Positions 5,099 to 6,034 of a stretch of 6,034 bases of DNA are shown one piece after another; position 1 is the first letter of the stretch, and the number at the start of each line of letters is the position of its first letter. The notes under the pieces were generated by a model that was given only the letters and a program-made list of their open reading frames with translations, did not search any database and was not told the origin of the DNA. The stretch lies in the NCBI GenBank assembly GCA_900552345.1, contig URZN01000084.1:1-6034 (forward strand), read 5' to 3'. A program made the position numbers and the translations under genes. Source of the stretch: an uncultured Collinsella sp. Lineage in GTDB: Bacteria; Actinomycetota; Coriobacteriia; Coriobacteriales; Coriobacteriaceae.

Positions 5099-5133
5099 AC
5101 CATCGCAAAGGTGCCTGTCCCCTTTGCGGTGGT
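5099..5133. repeat. REP-like palindrome between convergent genes
   Basis: ACCATCGCAAAGG (5099-5111) pairs with CCTTTGCGGTGGT (5121-5133) over 13 bp with a single G-T wobble, around a 9-base loop. The top and the loop contain the phrase GGTGCCTGTCCCC, which I associate with REP-type repeats of several bacteria (from memory, not searched). It begins 10 bases beyond the stop of the - strand gene and is followed on the + strand by TTTT. It could therefore serve as a backup terminator for either side as well as being a repeat. Confidence 0.6.
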
Positions 5134-5142
5134 TTTGGTCGG

Positions 5143-5766
5143 CTAACCTTCGAACTGCGCCACCTTGTAGCGGTAGGCTGCGGCGATGACATCCTTGCAG
5201 CCTTCGCGGCCCAGCTTGGCACGGTTGACGACGATGTCTTTGCCGCTCGTCATCTTCCACTTTCCGGCGCTGTAACGCTTGTAGAACGCCTCACGCGCCT
5301 TCTGCTGCTGCTTGACCAGCTTGGCGCCCTTCTTTTTGTTAAGTCCGCGCTTCTTGCGCACAATCTCAACGCGGTCCTCAAAGGGAGCGGTCACCAACAC
5401 GGCAATGTGGTTGGGATTGTTACGCAACAGGTAATCGGACAGGCGGCCTTCGATAATGCAGCTCTCGGTCTCGCCCAGATCCAAAATCACCTGGCTCATC
5501 TTTTGGAACAACTTGTCCGAGTACGAACGGGCATCGTAGCGGTCGGGCAGAAACGCCATGTTCTCCACGGCCAGGCGCTCGTCGTAGGCAGCCATCTTGT
5601 CGAGCGACTCGCCCGCGCGCAGCGACGCACGCACCAGCAGCTCGTTATCGTACAGCGGAATCCCCAACTCGTCGGCAAGCATGCGACCAATCTCGTGGCC
5701 CTCGGCGCCAAAGTCGCGCGCGATGGTAATGACCACAGGACTCTTCTTGTTCTCCAGATCGCTCAT
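5143..5766 (-). CDS. Cytidylate kinase-like family protein
   Basis: The 207-residue protein matches the Cytidylate_kin_2 pattern: a first strand and degenerate P-loop ITIARDFGAEGHEIGRML (13-30), then ELGIPLYDNELL (33-44). Further on it has a CIIEGR segment, an LVTAPFEDRVEIVRKK segment that corresponds to the LID/base region, a basic stretch, and a C-terminal DIVVNRAKLG strand. Length fits the family (about 200 residues). The P-loop lacks the GK[ST] lysine of true CMP kinases, as is common in this family, so the substrate is not known. The name should not be read as proven CMP kinase activity, and it is not the housekeeping cmk. The start is supported by AAAGGA (complement of 5773-5778) 6 bases before the ATG. 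It is transcribed leftward, away from the permease and toward nfnB. Confidence 0.85.
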   Translation of the reverse strand: MSDLENKKSPVVITIARDFGAEGHEIGRMLADELGIPLYDNELLVRASLRAGESLDKMAAYDERLAVENMAFLPDRYDARSYSDKLFQKMSQVILDLGETESCIIEGRLSDYLLRNNPNHIAVLVTAPFEDRVEIVRKKRGLNKKKGAKLVKQQQKAREAFYKRYSAGKWKMTSGKDIVVNRAKLGREGCKDVIAAAYRYKVAQFEG

Positions 5767-5830
5767 CGCGATTCCTTTCTAACAAATGAGAAATAGGCGA
5801 TTCCTGATTCCCATTTTGTCACTTACGACC

Positions 5831-5938
5831 GTCCTGGTTTCCCAAGTGCGGCAGATTGCCCCGAAAGAGGAGCGCCGCGTACTAAATGTACGCAAGCGAC
5901 GATTGAGGGGCAAGGTGCCGTGCTTGGGGAAGCAGGAC
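5831..5938. other. 108-base imperfect giant hairpin between permease and kinase-like gene
   Basis: Bases 5831-5862 pair with 5907-5938: 29 of 32 positions are complementary, 26 Watson-Crick and 3 G-T, with mismatches only at 5837, 5854 and 5855. The tip is a second perfect stem, GCGTAC (5877-5882) with GTACGC (5888-5893), around a TAAAT loop. No T-tract follows on either strand, so it is not a standard terminator. It starts on the stop codon of the permease gene and ends 64 bases before the kinase-like ATG. It may be a transcribed RNA structure, a dispersed palindromic repeat or an mRNA-processing site. Confidence 0.65.
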
Positions 5939-6034
5939 TACGCTGCCACCATTCGCCTCTGATATGCGCGAACCAGCAGCGAGATACCAAAGTTGAGCAC
6001 AAAGTACATCGCAAACACCAGGCCGTAGAGCATA
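5938..6034 (-). CDS. Amino-acid ABC transporter permease, C-terminal end (partial)
   Basis: Only the last 31 codons are inside the window; the gene continues past 6034. The visible end reads MLYGLVFAMYFVLNFGISLL and then VRAYQRRMVAA and stop (TAG, complement of 5938-5940). A hydrophobic last membrane helix followed by a short basic tail of the form RxYQRR is typical of HisM/GlnP-type permeases. These form the membrane channel of polar amino-acid importers with an ATPase and a binding protein. The first Met seen is internal, not the start. Which amino acid it moves cannot be told from this fragment, and a different permease class is possible. Confidence 0.6.
   Translation of the reverse strand, partial: MLYGLVFAMYFVLNFGISLLVRAYQRRMVAA

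Noticed and set aside
5831..5938. tRNA, T-box or intrinsic terminator as an explanation for the long hairpin.
   Set aside because: There is no cloverleaf, no T-box motif, no CCA-side acceptor geometry and no T-tract on either strand.
5823..6014. 63-codon - strand open frame across the giant hairpin.
   Set aside because: It is out of frame with the permease tail, which has a convincing membrane helix and stop, and it consists mostly of hairpin sequence.

Overview
The window reads as a stretch of chromosome from a GC-rich anaerobe. The best guess is a gut Coriobacteriia member (Collinsella/Olsenella type). This rests on the strong use of C/G-ending codons in the housekeeping genes, an NfnAB electron-bifurcating pair (an enzyme of anaerobes), and an AbiEi-like/nuclease-fold protein of a style I associate with that class. 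The assignment is an inference from gene content and has not been searched.

Left third (1-1772) is the accessory part. One less GC-biased gene (294-1421, +) encodes a 375-residue protein that resembles AbiEi-type antitoxin/regulators, with a C-terminal PD-(D/E)XK/DUF559-like domain. It sits between inverted copies of a 26-27 bp repeat (A 104-130 and B 1455-1480). A third copy (C 1632-1658) closes a 204-bp AT-rich, hairpin-rich stretch before the next gene. A 12-codon upstream ORF ends 2 bases before the start codon and follows a nested stem-loop. No partner toxin gene is visible.

Middle (1714-5082) is core metabolism and translation on the + strand. pth (1773-2402, peptidyl-tRNA hydrolase) has its own promoter and terminator. 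The 374-base gap after it holds the terminator, an inverted pair of REP-like repeats, and a promoter with a perfect TATAAT box and a long leader. The two-gene operon nfnA-nfnB (2777-5016, overlapping by 10 bases) encodes the NADH-dependent reduced ferredoxin:NADP+ oxidoreductase. It couples the NADH, NADPH and ferredoxin pools. A strong intrinsic terminator follows.

Right end (5099-6034) is on the - strand. A cytidylate-kinase-like protein (5143-5766) converges on nfnB, with a 13-bp REP-like hairpin between them. Upstream of it is a 108-base imperfect giant hairpin (5831-5938). Beyond that is the last part of an amino-acid ABC transporter permease (5938-6034), cut by the window edge.

The housekeeping genes are ordinary. 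The most interesting signals are the three-copy repeat around the nuclease-fold gene, the uORF/stem-loop leader of that gene, and the 108-base hairpin.
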